From NCBI RefSeq assembly GCF_000762405.1, contig NZ_JRPQ01000068.1, positions 1 to 43,890 on the forward strand: a stretch of DNA of 43,890 nucleotides, written 5' to 3'. Shown here one piece after another: positions 9,067 to 18,063 of the stretch. A program made the position numbers and the translations under genes. This stretch comes from Hoylesella timonensis S9-PR14 (GTDB taxonomy: Bacteria > Bacteroidota > Bacteroidia > Bacteroidales > Bacteroidaceae). Within the stretch, counting starts at the first letter, position 1, and each line of letters begins with the position of its first letter. A model generated the notes under the pieces. That model worked only from the letters and a program-made list of their open reading frames with translations. It did not search any database and was not told the origin of the DNA.

Positions 9067-10419
9067 ATGAGAAAACTACATACATTCACGTTGTGTTTGG
9101 CCTTGTTGGCAGTGCTGACAAGCTGTGACAACTTTCTTGACATCGCTCCCACGGGTAAAGTGATTGCCAAGACAGGTGAGGAATATCGACAGATGCTTAC
9201 CTATGAGTATTCCACATTTCCCGAAGATCGTGGCTTTGCCTCCCTTCGAAGTGATGAGTTAACGATGTCTCCCACCGCTACTTCGCCCGAAGATTACAGT
9301 TCGTATTTTGATATATGGCGGTGGAATGATGCCGCTCCTTCCACTTCTACAGCTGCTCCTAACTGGCGTCGCTACTGGCATGTTATTTATATCGCTAATT
9401 ATATCATTGAAAACCAGGGTCAGATAACGCACGCAAGCAAGAAAGAAATAGAACAGTTGGTGGGCGAATGCTATATGCTCCGTGCCTATTGTCATTTCTT
9501 GTTGGCTAACCTGTTTGCCCAACCCTATACTAAGGTAAATCCTGAGACAACGCGAGGAGTGCCGTTGCAGTTGCTGGCAGATGTGAAAACCATTCCACAT
9601 TGTAGTAGTCTGAAAGCCGTTTATGAGCAGGTACTGAGCGATATTGACGAGGCAGCCAAGCACCTCAATGTAGAGAAATGGGACGAAGGTCAGACCTACC
9701 GTTTCAATGTTATATCGGCACAAGCACTCAAGGCGCGTGTTTGTCTGTACAAAGGCGACTGGCAGGGAGCGTTAAAGGCGGCTCAAGAAGTGATGGCGAA
9801 GCATGGCGAACTGGAAGATCTCAATGCTTCGGGCGGCGTGTTGCCCAACCACTACAAGTCGGTTGAATCGATTGTAGCGCTTGAGCAGGTGATGACGAAT
9901 AACTATAAAAAGGTAGGAAGACCGTCAGAAAGTGTCATCGGTATTTATAAAAAGGGCGACCAGCGTAAGTTACGGTATATGGAACGCAAGGGTTCGCAGA
10001 CTTACCTACTGCTCAAAGGGGGTAGTAATGAGTATCGTTGCTCCTTCCGATCGGCAGAGGCATACCTCATTGCAGCAGAAGCTACCGCTCAAATGGGACA
10101 GCTTTCCGAGGCTCGCCAATATCTTTCTGCACTGATGGAGAAGCGGTACAAACCCGCTGTTTGCGCCAAGTATGTGGACGAGCTGAATGCCATGAATCAG
10201 CAGCAACTTCTTGCTGAAATCTATGACGAGCGTTTTAGGGAACTTGCTTTTGAGGGATTCCGTTGGGACGACCTACGTAGAACCACTCAACCCATGCTGA
10301 CCAAGACCTACAAGGACGAGACTTTCCAGTTGAAGGAGCATGATGCACGTTATACCCTTCGTTTCCCTGCCGATGCCGTGGCAGCCAATCCTGAATTAGA
10401 GGTGTGGCCTATAAAATAG
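9067..10419 (+). CDS. SusD/RagB-family surface lipoprotein
   Basis: The 450-residue product has a lipoprotein signal with lipobox LTSC (C20) and the SusD hallmarks: an N-terminal DNFLDIAPTGK motif, the helix ECYMLRAYCHFLLANLF in the TPR-like part, and the C-terminal RFRELAFEGFRWDDLRR helix. It should sit on the cell surface as a lid over the SusC barrel and bind the ligand. It is shorter than the second SusD in the window (531 residues), nearer the size of peptide-type or minimal SusD proteins. The 12-base gap from SusC indicates coupled expression. Confidence 0.92.
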   Translation: MRKLHTFTLCLALLAVLTSCDNFLDIAPTGKVIAKTGEEYRQMLTYEYSTFPEDRGFASLRSDELTMSPTATSPEDYSSYFDIWRWNDAAPSTSTAAPNWRRYWHVIYIANYIIENQGQITHASKKEIEQLVGECYMLRAYCHFLLANLFAQPYTKVNPETTRGVPLQLLADVKTIPHCSSLKAVYEQVLSDIDEAAKHLNVEKWDEGQTYRFNVISAQALKARVCLYKGDWQGALKAAQEVMAKHGELEDLNASGGVLPNHYKSVESIVALEQVMTNNYKKVGRPSESVIGIYKKGDQRKLRYMERKGSQTYLLLKGGSNEYRCSFRSAEAYLIAAEATAQMGQLSEARQYLSALMEKRYKPAVCAKYVDELNAMNQQQLLAEIYDERFRELAFEGFRWDDLRRTTQPMLTKTYKDETFQLKEHDARYTLRFPADAVAANPELEVWPIK

Positions 10420-10467
10420 GCACCCCACACATTTTAATAAATTATGAACACTTTAATATTTAAGCGT

Positions 10468-12075
10468 ATGAAAAAGTTTTTACTCATGTTTGTAGCTGTT
10501 GTGGCAAGTCTCACAGCACAAGCCCAGTTGTCTAATACGACCGCTACGTGGTCGAAGTCGATGACTCCTGTTACCGATGCTACCAAGCTCTCTGGCATCC
10601 ACACCGTTGTAGCAGCCGATGGGAGCGTGTTTGTCACTGGTACTTATAACCAAGAGGTTACTTTTGGGACTTCCTCATTAGACCCTGATGGCCTGACACC
10701 TGCTTATTTGGCAAAATATGATGCTAACGGCAATGAAAAGTGGGCTGTAGGATTGGTAGGTAATTCACTCATTACCGACCTTGCTACTGATGCTGACGGC
10801 AATGTTTACCTTTTGGGAACTTTGGCAGAAGACGTTACGTTTGAGTCGGTTGATGACAATTCACAGAGCGTTCAAGGCATGAAGATTGATGGAACGTTCA
10901 CGCCTGAACGCCGTGCTGCCTTTATAGCCAAATACGACAAAGACGGAAACCTCAAGGTGGTACATACCATTGAGGCAACACCCGATGCAGAATTAATGGC
11001 TTCGGGAATCTATTCTAACACAGAAGTAAAGGTCATTCCTTCTCAGTTAGCTGTTGTGGGCAGTAAGGTTTATCTTTCTTGTCGCTATTTGGGTGATGTG
11101 AAGTTTGATAAAGTTTCTTGGAAAGGCTGTTATACTGGTTTTCCAGGAGTATTCATGCAAGATAATGCGAGTTTTGGTTTGCTAACCTTAGATGCAGCAG
11201 ATTTGAAGAATGCTACTTCTGTAGCTACTATCGGAGCTATGGAAAAGCAATCTGAAACACAGTCGTTAGTAGCTGATTTTGCTTTCACCGTGAGTGGTGA
11301 CTGTGTTTATATTTCAGCCATAGGCGATGGCAAATTAGTTTTGGAAACAGCCAAGGGCGAAGATAAGTTTGAGATGAAGAATGACAATGGTAATTTGGCG
11401 CGAGCTTTTATCTTGGCTTCTATCCAAGGTTCTCAAGTGGTTGTAAAGGATTATCACACTCCAACAGAGGCGACGTTGGCACCTAACTACAGTATTTCTG
11501 GTATGAAAGTGTCGGACGGAAAACTGTATATGTGTGGAACAGTAGAAGGACATAATCCACTGGTGGCAACTTGTCCAGAGGTGGTAGGGGCAGCAGTGTT
11601 TGCAGCACAGCTTAATGTCAATGACCTTTCTGTAAATTGGTGTACTACCGATAGCTACGATGAAGGGGAAGTAAAGACCTATACGCAGCAGGTATCGGGT
11701 ATGGTAGAGAATAAGGGAGAACTTTTGTTGGCAACTTTTGTTGAACAAAAGAGCGACAGAAAGGTTGTAAATTATCTCAACTATTGGTTTACGGCAGATG
11801 GAAAGATTAAACCAGCTGCTAACGATGCAGTGGCTTCTATGGCTACCAATAACAATGTAGTAGCAGTTGTAACAAAAGCAGACAAGACTACTACGGTTTC
11901 TATGTATCCTAAGAAAGTGGTTACTGGTGTTCAGTCAATAGTAGCAAATTCCTCTGAGCCTACTTACGTTTACAATCTTCGTGGGCAATATGTGGGAAGA
12001 ACATGCCAAGGCTTACCAGCCGGTGTTTACATGGTGAAAACAGGTAAGCAGGTTCAAAAAGTGGTTGTGAAGTGA
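10468..12075 (+). CDS. Secreted beta-propeller protein with C-terminal sorting tail
   Basis: I start at the ATG at 10468, which gives a clean signal peptide (MKKFLLMFVAVVASLTAQAQ); an in-frame ATG at 10444 adds eight residues. The 535-residue product contains repeats of the form AYLAKYDANGNEKW and AAFIAKYDKDGNLKV with intervening DADGNVYLLGT-like strands. These resemble SBBP-type beta-propeller repeats. The end (YNLRGQYVGRTCQGLPAGVYMVKTGK) matches the sorting tails of three other proteins in this window, so it is probably exported by the type IX route. It follows the SusD gene and is closed by a terminator, so it belongs to the protease-SusCD unit. No catalytic motif is visible; a binding or scaffold role is likely. 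The exact function is unknown. Confidence 0.7.
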   Translation: MKKFLLMFVAVVASLTAQAQLSNTTATWSKSMTPVTDATKLSGIHTVVAADGSVFVTGTYNQEVTFGTSSLDPDGLTPAYLAKYDANGNEKWAVGLVGNSLITDLATDADGNVYLLGTLAEDVTFESVDDNSQSVQGMKIDGTFTPERRAAFIAKYDKDGNLKVVHTIEATPDAELMASGIYSNTEVKVIPSQLAVVGSKVYLSCRYLGDVKFDKVSWKGCYTGFPGVFMQDNASFGLLTLDAADLKNATSVATIGAMEKQSETQSLVADFAFTVSGDCVYISAIGDGKLVLETAKGEDKFEMKNDNGNLARAFILASIQGSQVVVKDYHTPTEATLAPNYSISGMKVSDGKLYMCGTVEGHNPLVATCPEVVGAAVFAAQLNVNDLSVNWCTTDSYDEGEVKTYTQQVSGMVENKGELLLATFVEQKSDRKVVNYLNYWFTADGKIKPAANDAVASMATNNNVVAVVTKADKTTTVSMYPKKVVTGVQSIVANSSEPTYVYNLRGQYVGRTCQGLPAGVYMVKTGKQVQKVVVK

Positions 12076-12390
12076 TAGCACTTTCATAGAATACTCCTTC
12101 AGCGGTTGGTGTACAACTCGTTTTGATGTACACTGATTGCATGAGGCAGTAATGGAAAACAGGCTATTTTGTGCTGTAAAACAGATTGTTTTGGTGCGCA
12201 AAATAGCCTGTTTTGTTTTGATAGCTACCATGGATAGAACGATTAAAGATTGTTAATAGCCGAATTTGCGTATTTGCTAATCCCTGAAAAGCATTACCTT
12301 TATAGAGATATTTGCTTTTGATAACTTACAGCATTGATTGAATATTGAGAAGACTCACTATACATTTAGCTGTAAATATTTTAATACGTG
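12076..12390. other. Intergenic region before the MutS-like gene
   Basis: The 315 bases hold the operon terminator (12156-12214) and a likely promoter for the MutS-like gene. The promoter has TTTG at 12273-12276 and, 18 bases on, TACCTTTA at 12295-12302, one mismatch from the consensus. A GCGTATTTGC decamer (12268-12277), also found at 76-85 and 25481-25490, overlaps the -33 element. No gene is seen. Confidence 0.5.
12156..12221 (+). terminator. Terminator of the metalloprotease-SusCD operon
   Basis: A perfect 16-bp inverted repeat (AAAACAGGCTATTTTG at 12156-12171 and its complement at 12199-12214) encloses a 27-base loop that contains a smaller AAAACA/TGTTTT hairpin. The right arm ends in TTTT and leads into GTTTTG. 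Its position 80 bases after the propeller stop codon fits an operon terminator. Confidence 0.75.
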
Positions 12391-14172
12391 ATGAATAATT
12401 TGAAGTCATATTATCTCGAAAAGGAACAACAACTGGCGGCTGCCATTAGACAACTCAAAAGGAAAAACAAATGGTTTGTTGCTGGAGAAATATTTACCTT
12501 TGTCGTATTCTTAGGATTTTTGGTAGGGTACACCATTATAGATTGGGGGAATGTTTTGCTGATTCTGTCCTTCGTATCGTTGGGTGTGTATGCACTGGTG
12601 CGTTATTATGATGTGAAAAATGAGCGAACGATTCATCATCAAGAGGCACTTCGCAAAGTATATACGCAAGAACTACAGTATCTCTCAGGCGACTTTTCGT
12701 GCTTCGATGACGGAGAACGGTACGTGGATGCGCTACATTCGTTTACGTTCGATTTGGATGTGTTTGGGAAAGATTCGTTGTTTCAGCGCATCAACCGCAC
12801 GGTGACCACGGGCGGTAGTGACTGGTTGGCGGCTCAACTGTCGTCGGTTGCCAATCGGTCTGCACGTGCTGATGCCGTTGATGAGTTGGCTTCTATGGAA
12901 CCATGGCGAGCCGCATTCATGGCGTTAGGTGCTGACGGGAGGATTGATTCTGCCTTGATACGGCAGGCACTGCAAGAGATAAAATCGTTGCAAATACCCA
13001 CTTTTGCCGCAAAGCGATGGACTTTCGTACTGGCGTGGCTGCTCATTGTCGGACTGTTTGCAGCTGTCGTGGCATCCGTGGCAGGCTTAGTGAGTGCCCA
13101 ACTGCCTTTATGGTGGGGCATCTTGCATTTCTTTGGTGTATTTTTTGTTTGTTCGGGCGCTTGCAGAGTCATTAGTAAGGTGGTTGACAAGTTGCATGCA
13201 CAGTTGCAGGTCTATGTACAGTTGATACGGCAGGTGGGTGAGACAACGACCTTTACCACGCCACAAAACGCCGCCATTGTCAATGTGTTGCAAGGAGCAA
13301 GACAGTCGTTCGACCAGCTGAATGACATTCTGAACGGCTTGGACAGGCGTGGCAACATCCTTGGGCTCTTCCTGATGGATGCGCTGTTCTTGAGCGATTA
13401 CTTCTTGGTGCGTCGTTTTCTGCGGTGGCAAAGGCAGTATTTAGGTCAAGTACCTGTGTGGATAGATGCCATTAGCGAGATAGATGGTTTGGTGAGCATG
13501 GCGACTTTTCGTTACAACGAGCCACAAGCGGGTAGGGCAGAAGTGGTAGAGAGCGAGGAAATGGTGTACGAGGCGGTGGGGCTGTACCACCCTTTCTTGG
13601 GTGCAAAGGCGGTGCGGAACGATTTTACATTGCAGCATCGTCACTATTATATCATTACGGGAGCCAACATGGCAGGTAAGAGTACTTTCCTTAGGGCGTT
13701 GGGTATCAACTACATCTTAGCAATGAACGGCATGCCGGTGTTTGCTACATCGCTGCGTGTGTCGGCATATAGCCTGTTCAGTAGTATGCGTACCACTGAC
13801 GACTTGGCGCATGGCATCTCTTATTTCAATGCCGAATTGCTGCGTCTGAAACAACTTCTTACGGCGTGTCAGCACAATTCGCAAACGCTGATTATTCTGG
13901 ATGAGATATTGAAAGGAACCAACTCGGCGGACAAGCTCAATGGATCGCGCCTGTTTTTACAAGCAGTGTCGGCATTGCCTGTTACGGGTGTCATTGCCAC
14001 ACACGATTTGGAATTGTCGAAAATGGAGGGAGAACGGTTTCACAATTATTGCTTCGAGATAGCATTGGGCGCAAAGGTGTCTTACTCGTACAAAGTAACG
14101 CCCGGCGTGGCGCATAACCAAAATGCCACTTTCTTGTTAAGGGAAATATTAGAAACAATAATTGATGAGTAG
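12391..14172 (+). CDS. Membrane-anchored MutS-family ATPase
   Basis: I chose the ATG at 12391; a GTG lies one codon earlier. The 593-residue protein has four predicted membrane segments in two pairs (about 28-75 and 210-265) in front of a MutS-type ATPase domain. The ATPase has Walker A GANMAGKST (424-432), Walker B IILDE (D504, E505) followed by KGTNSADK, and the THD switch (IATHDLELS). The mismatch-binding domain I of true MutS, with its Phe-X-Glu motif, is absent. Such membrane MutS-like proteins are common in Bacteroidetes and have no settled role; a function in mismatch repair is unlikely. The gene is transcribed alone between two terminators. Confidence 0.85.
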   Translation: MNNLKSYYLEKEQQLAAAIRQLKRKNKWFVAGEIFTFVVFLGFLVGYTIIDWGNVLLILSFVSLGVYALVRYYDVKNERTIHHQEALRKVYTQELQYLSGDFSCFDDGERYVDALHSFTFDLDVFGKDSLFQRINRTVTTGGSDWLAAQLSSVANRSARADAVDELASMEPWRAAFMALGADGRIDSALIRQALQEIKSLQIPTFAAKRWTFVLAWLLIVGLFAAVVASVAGLVSAQLPLWWGILHFFGVFFVCSGACRVISKVVDKLHAQLQVYVQLIRQVGETTTFTTPQNAAIVNVLQGARQSFDQLNDILNGLDRRGNILGLFLMDALFLSDYFLVRRFLRWQRQYLGQVPVWIDAISEIDGLVSMATFRYNEPQAGRAEVVESEEMVYEAVGLYHPFLGAKAVRNDFTLQHRHYYIITGANMAGKSTFLRALGINYILAMNGMPVFATSLRVSAYSLFSSMRTTDDLAHGISYFNAELLRLKQLLTACQHNSQTLIILDEILKGTNSADKLNGSRLFLQAVSALPVTGVIATHDLELSKMEGERFHNYCFEIALGAKVSYSYKVTPGVAHNQNATFLLREILETIIDE

Positions 14173-14240
14173 GTAGGTGTGTCTTTCTTATTTTGTGTTT
14201 TTGTGTAACACGAGGTATAGCCTAAGGTAAATTTGATAAA

Positions 14241-14358
14241 ATAAAAAATCCCCACCACCAGTATGTATTGAATAACCTTTGTTTTATGGTGCACAGAAAG
14301 TGATGTTTCTATGCACGTTTTCCTATGTACATCTTTAATACATTCTATGGGTGGGGAT
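14241..14358 (-). terminator. Long-loop terminator of the receptor-lipoprotein operon
   Basis: On the minus strand ATCCCCACC (14358-14350) pairs with GGTGGGGAT (14256-14248), and the right arm is followed by TTTTTATTTTA. The 93-base interior carries its own hairpin (GTGCACAGAAA at 14289-14299 against TTTCTATGCAC at 14306-14316, one mismatch). It lies just beyond the stop of the leucine-rich-repeat gene and is oriented to end that minus-strand transcript. Confidence 0.55.
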
Positions 14359-14369
14359 AAATGAGTGTG

Positions 14370-15362
14370 TTATTTAACTAACACTTTTTTCCCGTTGATG
14401 ATATAAACGCCATGTTGCAATGTGCTGACTGTTTGTGCATCAGCATGGTTCATATATCTCTTGCCAGTAATGTCGTACACGCCAACTTTTGCCTGGGCTG
14501 CCTTGACGCCGCGAATGCCGGTAGTAATGTTGCTGGCTACATTTTTCCAGCCGTTTGCGCTTCTGTACTTATCCTCACTTCCTGCCGGTACTTCCAATAC
14601 GAAATCGTCATCAGTGCCAGTGAAAATGTTTACATAATCAACAGGATCCATTTTAATGCCTCCGTAGACCCAGTCTTCACCTCCGTCAAGGGTTTGGGGT
14701 GGATTGACGGCAAGGCACACCGCTTTCTTTAGACTGCTGCAGTCACCAAAAGCACCCTCATCGGTACCAAAGAACGTTGTGAGCGTCTTTGGCAAGTACA
14801 CCTCTGTGCATTTGGCATTATGGGCAAAAGCTCCCATGCCAATTGTTTCTACTTGTGTTTGCGAAAGGTCTACCTTCTTAAGATTGCAGGTGTGGAATGC
14901 TTTTGCCTTTATCTCTTTTAGATTCTTCGGGAAAGTAACAGTCTCTAAAGCCTTGCACTCCTCAAAGGCACTCTCGTCAATCAACGTGATGTTGTCGGGT
15001 AGTGTTATCTCCTTTAATTTGGGGCAACTCTTGAAACATTCTTTCTTAAGTGCGGTCAGTGACTTTGGCAAACTCACTTCCGTAAGGTTTTGGCAATCCC
15101 AGAAGATGTATTCGCCAAGGGTTGTTACCCCCACTTCCACGACTACCTTTTTGATTAAGGAACGGTCTAATGTGTGGTTGTCTGTTCCCCACGCATATCC
15201 AGAGTTGCCATCTGCGTGTTCCATCTCTCCAGTTCCGCTAATGGTAAGTGTGCCATCATCAGTAAACGCCCATTTCAAATTTTCACCAATAGAGCCGTTG
15301 TTGCCTGCCAGTGCACCCATGCAAATGAACAGGCTCATTGTTAACATGTAAATCTTTCTCAT
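14370..15362 (-). CDS. Secreted BspA-like leucine-rich-repeat protein
   Basis: The 330-residue protein has a signal peptide (MRKIYMLTMSLFICMGALAG), an N-terminal LKWAFTDDGTLTISGTGEM segment, and about five LRR_5/BspA-type repeats (LTEVSLPKSLTALKKECFKSC and similar, residues about 90-215). It ends in a sorting-like tail (YDITGKRYMN...GVYIINGKKVLVK). BspA-like proteins of oral and gut Bacteroidetes are cell-surface adhesins or scaffolds. It is the last gene of the minus-strand set, 92 bases after the DUF4876-like lipoprotein gene, with a hairpin between them, so it may have lower or separate expression. Its link with the receptor operon is positional only. Confidence 0.8.
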   Translation of the reverse strand: MRKIYMLTMSLFICMGALAGNNGSIGENLKWAFTDDGTLTISGTGEMEHADGNSGYAWGTDNHTLDRSLIKKVVVEVGVTTLGEYIFWDCQNLTEVSLPKSLTALKKECFKSCPKLKEITLPDNITLIDESAFEECKALETVTFPKNLKEIKAKAFHTCNLKKVDLSQTQVETIGMGAFAHNAKCTEVYLPKTLTTFFGTDEGAFGDCSSLKKAVCLAVNPPQTLDGGEDWVYGGIKMDPVDYVNIFTGTDDDFVLEVPAGSEDKYRSANGWKNVASNITTGIRGVKAAQAKVGVYDITGKRYMNHADAQTVSTLQHGVYIINGKKVLVK

Positions 15363-15423
15363 ACTATAAAAATATTAAATTAAACATATTTAGGTAAAAC
15401 CTATTTCATGATGTTTAGCAAGC

Positions 15424-15454
15424 GAAGGCAGGCATTTGTAATGCCCATGCCTTC
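15424..15454 (-). terminator. Hairpin directly after a lipoprotein stop codon
   Basis: A nested stem, GAAGGCA/TGCCTTC outside and GGCATT/AATGCC inside with a TGT loop, begins at the base following the stop codon of the 368-residue lipoprotein gene. No T-tract follows on the minus strand, so it is better seen as a partial terminator or mRNA 3'-end stabiliser between two genes than as a full terminator. Confidence 0.4.
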
Positions 15455-16561
15455 TTATTTCGTAGGTACAACTACTTTCTTGACCTCAAAGTCAACCGAT
15501 GAGTTGTTTGTATCGGATAATCTTTTTCCATTGAAACGTCGTGTAAGCATCTTGCCCGCACCGACTTCTAACTTGTCGTCAGCTTTGTCGTACACGCCAT
15601 TCCAACCTTTGTCCAGTGTACCCGATATAGGGAAACTTTTTTCAGTAGTAACTCCTTTGAACCTTACGTTTACAGCATCTACGACCCATTGGTTCGGTAA
15701 GAACATGAGAATTTGTGAATGTGAGTGATGTCCACTCTCGTTCCACATGACATAGCGTCCATACTTTGCTGTCGGCTCTTCAATTTCTTTAAGCAACGCT
15801 TCATTTACCTTGGCATTGTTCATGTTCTCTTTTATCTTCTCGATAGGTTCTGCCAAACGTATCAGCGCAATGGTGAAGTTACGCTCAAATCCGAAAGGTA
15901 CATACTCATCGTCGTCTTCATCCCATACTCCGACTTTCGATTTGTCCTCTTTCATTCTTTTTTCCTGCTCTTTGTCGTTTTCCTTGCAATAGAGGAAGGT
16001 CATGTGTGGAACGTTTTCGTTACCATTCTGTCCCCATTCAAAGTCGGCTTTGGAAAGGTCGATAAGCTTTTCGATACCTTTGTATTTGGTTGGATCTTCT
16101 CCATACTCTGTCAAATACTTCTTGTATCCTTCCGCATGATTGATGGCTCTCATGGCAATAACGATGGTTTTGCCTGCCTTTACGATGTATGGCATGCCAC
16201 TTTTATCTTTAGGGAAGCCAATCATATTGGAAACGCCGAATCCTTTCTGCCTGTAATCGCAATTAGGCTTTTCAAAGTTGACATTGTCAACGGCGTTGTA
16301 CTGACATAGAGCCAGAGCCATGTTCTCAAGGCTTATGTCATGGTCCGTAGGGTTGTAGACGGAAATAAACTTGTCGTCCGTTTCTTCAGATTTGTTACCG
16401 TAGGGTGTCTCCACGAAGTCTCCGGCATAGTATATGTCCTTTATAATTAGGTCCGCGCTTTCTGTCTCAGCGGTATTTTTCTTTTCTTCTGGTTGTCCGT
16501 CACGTGTACAGTTTGCGAAAAGCGCAATTGTTGCCAATGCGCATAGCATCATCTTTTTCAT
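15455..16561 (-). CDS. DUF4876-like lipoprotein
   Basis: The 368-residue protein carries a lipobox (FANC, C18) followed by an acidic linker, the usual start of a Bacteroidetes surface lipoprotein. The body begins LIIKDIYYAGDFVETPYGNKSEE... and includes FISVYNPTDHDISLENMALALC, a lamin-tail-like beta-sandwich pattern that I associate with DUF4876 proteins near TonB receptors. It is clearly paralogous to the upstream 461-residue protein: both have LIxK(D/E)(I/V)(F/Y)Y, YNPT(D/N), SL(E/A)NMALA and a GxxxMxxFPxD stretch. Its position at the end of a receptor operon suggests ligand capture or release at the surface, but the function is unknown. Confidence 0.65.
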   Translation of the reverse strand: MKKMMLCALATIALFANCTRDGQPEEKKNTAETESADLIIKDIYYAGDFVETPYGNKSEETDDKFISVYNPTDHDISLENMALALCQYNAVDNVNFEKPNCDYRQKGFGVSNMIGFPKDKSGMPYIVKAGKTIVIAMRAINHAEGYKKYLTEYGEDPTKYKGIEKLIDLSKADFEWGQNGNENVPHMTFLYCKENDKEQEKRMKEDKSKVGVWDEDDDEYVPFGFERNFTIALIRLAEPIEKIKENMNNAKVNEALLKEIEEPTAKYGRYVMWNESGHHSHSQILMFLPNQWVVDAVNVRFKGVTTEKSFPISGTLDKGWNGVYDKADDKLEVGAGKMLTRRFNGKRLSDTNNSSVDFEVKKVVVPTK

Positions 16562-16620
16562 TTGTTAGTTTTTCTTTTTATCAGTTATTGTTGTTTAGTT
16601 ATTCTTGTATGTCTCAACTC

Positions 16621-18006
16621 TTATTTCTTCTTGGTACGTGCATTGATGGAGTTAATCTTCCAGTATGCGGTCATGTCTAACGGTTTGCCCTTGCTGTCAC
16701 GTCTGCACAGTGATGGTACACCTTTCGTGTAGTTCAGTGCGGAACTCATTTCAGCTACAAATCCCTTTCCGTTGGTGCGACGGATCAGCGCACCTTGTAA
16801 TTGCGAAGGATCGAATGAAGGATTAGAAAAGTCGTTAATTCCAAAAATCCGCTTGCAGACACTTGCCGTTCCTCTGTCGTACCACCATACTTTTTCTTTC
16901 TTTTCTTCTGTTCCTTCCATTACAGCGTGTCCTGTCGCATCATATACTGTTACAGAGCTTGGACCTGTCAGCAAGTCCATTTTCTTCTCTGTCGAAGGAC
17001 AAATAGTAAGGAAGTCGACAACCCAATTGTAATTCAGCTCAATAGCATTGACGCCAGCCATGCCAGTTGTGTTATATATCATGTGGTAGTATGCCGTTGG
17101 GTATTTTCTGTTCTTTTCTAATTCTCTTTTCTTCAGCGGATCTGTCTCGTCATTAATTTGGTCCTGCTCGGTTCCGTACAAATCATATAGTCGATACCAA
17201 TTGTTGCGTGAGCGTGGCGATTCGTCAGGATAAAATCCGTTTTTGTCTTTTTCATGAGGCTTGGAAGCATCGCCATCAGGCAATTTCACCAAAGCAATGC
17301 GCATACTCTGGCTTGGTCCCTTAAATGGAAGTCCATCCCACAAAACAAGGTCACGCATGTTTGGAATATCCTTGTTGTCAAATTTGTCGTCAGGGTCATA
17401 CATTCCGTTTTTCGGTTTATATTGGTTGCACAATTCAAAGGTTTTGTCCTTTGGAAGTTTACTATAGTCGGGCAAAGCCTCCCAGCCACAGTAATCTTTC
17501 TTTGCCTGCTCTTCTGTGGTCTCATTCTCGGCAAGGAATTTCTTCTTGTGATCACACGCATACTTCACTACGATAACACTATCACCAGGCTGTATGACAT
17601 GTGGCTTTTTTGTCACAGGGTCATTGGGGAAGTACGACATTCCTCCAATGCCATAGTATCGCTTTGTGAAATCTCCATTACCGTCTTTTTGGAATGAATA
17701 TTGTATACTTGGGTCGACAACATGATAAGCAAGTGCCATATTAGCAAGCGATATCGGTTGATTGGTAGGATTGTATATCACCAGATAGTTGGCATCTTCG
17801 TATCTTTCATATTGGCTTTTGAAGCCCAAGGAAGACAAATCCCTGTAAGTACAGTAACCAATGTAAAAAACTTCTTTGAAAATGAGGTGATCCACTGTTG
17901 AATTAGCATCTGTTCTGTCAGGCATGTCTCCATTTCTCTGGCATGCAGTGAATAGAGATGATAAAGCCATGAACGCTAGCATCAAGGTATAATTTATTTT
18001 TTTCAT
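16621..18006 (-). CDS. DUF4876-like lipoprotein, longer paralogue
   Basis: The 461-residue protein has a lipobox (FTAC, C22) and the same beta-sandwich core as the following gene: LIFKEVFYIGYCTYRDLSSL, YLVIYNPTNQPISLANMALA, and a proline-rich GGMSYFPNDP loop followed by VIQPGDSVIVVKYA. It also has NAIELNYNWVVDFLT late in the chain, which corresponds to the MFLPNQWVVDAVN part of the paralogue. It is longer because of charged, lysine-rich insertions. The paralogues are separated by 59 bases and so look like a tandem duplication that diverged. No enzyme motif is visible. Confidence 0.65.
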   Translation of the reverse strand: MKKINYTLMLAFMALSSLFTACQRNGDMPDRTDANSTVDHLIFKEVFYIGYCTYRDLSSLGFKSQYERYEDANYLVIYNPTNQPISLANMALAYHVVDPSIQYSFQKDGNGDFTKRYYGIGGMSYFPNDPVTKKPHVIQPGDSVIVVKYACDHKKKFLAENETTEEQAKKDYCGWEALPDYSKLPKDKTFELCNQYKPKNGMYDPDDKFDNKDIPNMRDLVLWDGLPFKGPSQSMRIALVKLPDGDASKPHEKDKNGFYPDESPRSRNNWYRLYDLYGTEQDQINDETDPLKKRELEKNRKYPTAYYHMIYNTTGMAGVNAIELNYNWVVDFLTICPSTEKKMDLLTGPSSVTVYDATGHAVMEGTEEKKEKVWWYDRGTASVCKRIFGINDFSNPSFDPSQLQGALIRRTNGKGFVAEMSSALNYTKGVPSLCRRDSKGKPLDMTAYWKINSINARTKKK

Positions 18007-18063
18007 ATTCTTGTTTTGTTTATTTGTTCTGATAATTTTTGTTGTTTATAATAATTGTATGAG

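Noticed and set aside
14704..15351. 215-codon open frame on the plus strand opposite the leucine-rich-repeat gene
   Set aside because: Repetitive coding on the minus strand explains the long mirror frame. The minus frame has a signal peptide, LRR repeats and a sorting tail.
15725..16309. 194-codon plus-strand frame rich in hydrophobic residues
   Set aside because: It mirrors the lysine-rich and acidic codons of the DUF4876-like lipoprotein, so the apparent membrane segments are an artefact of antisense translation.
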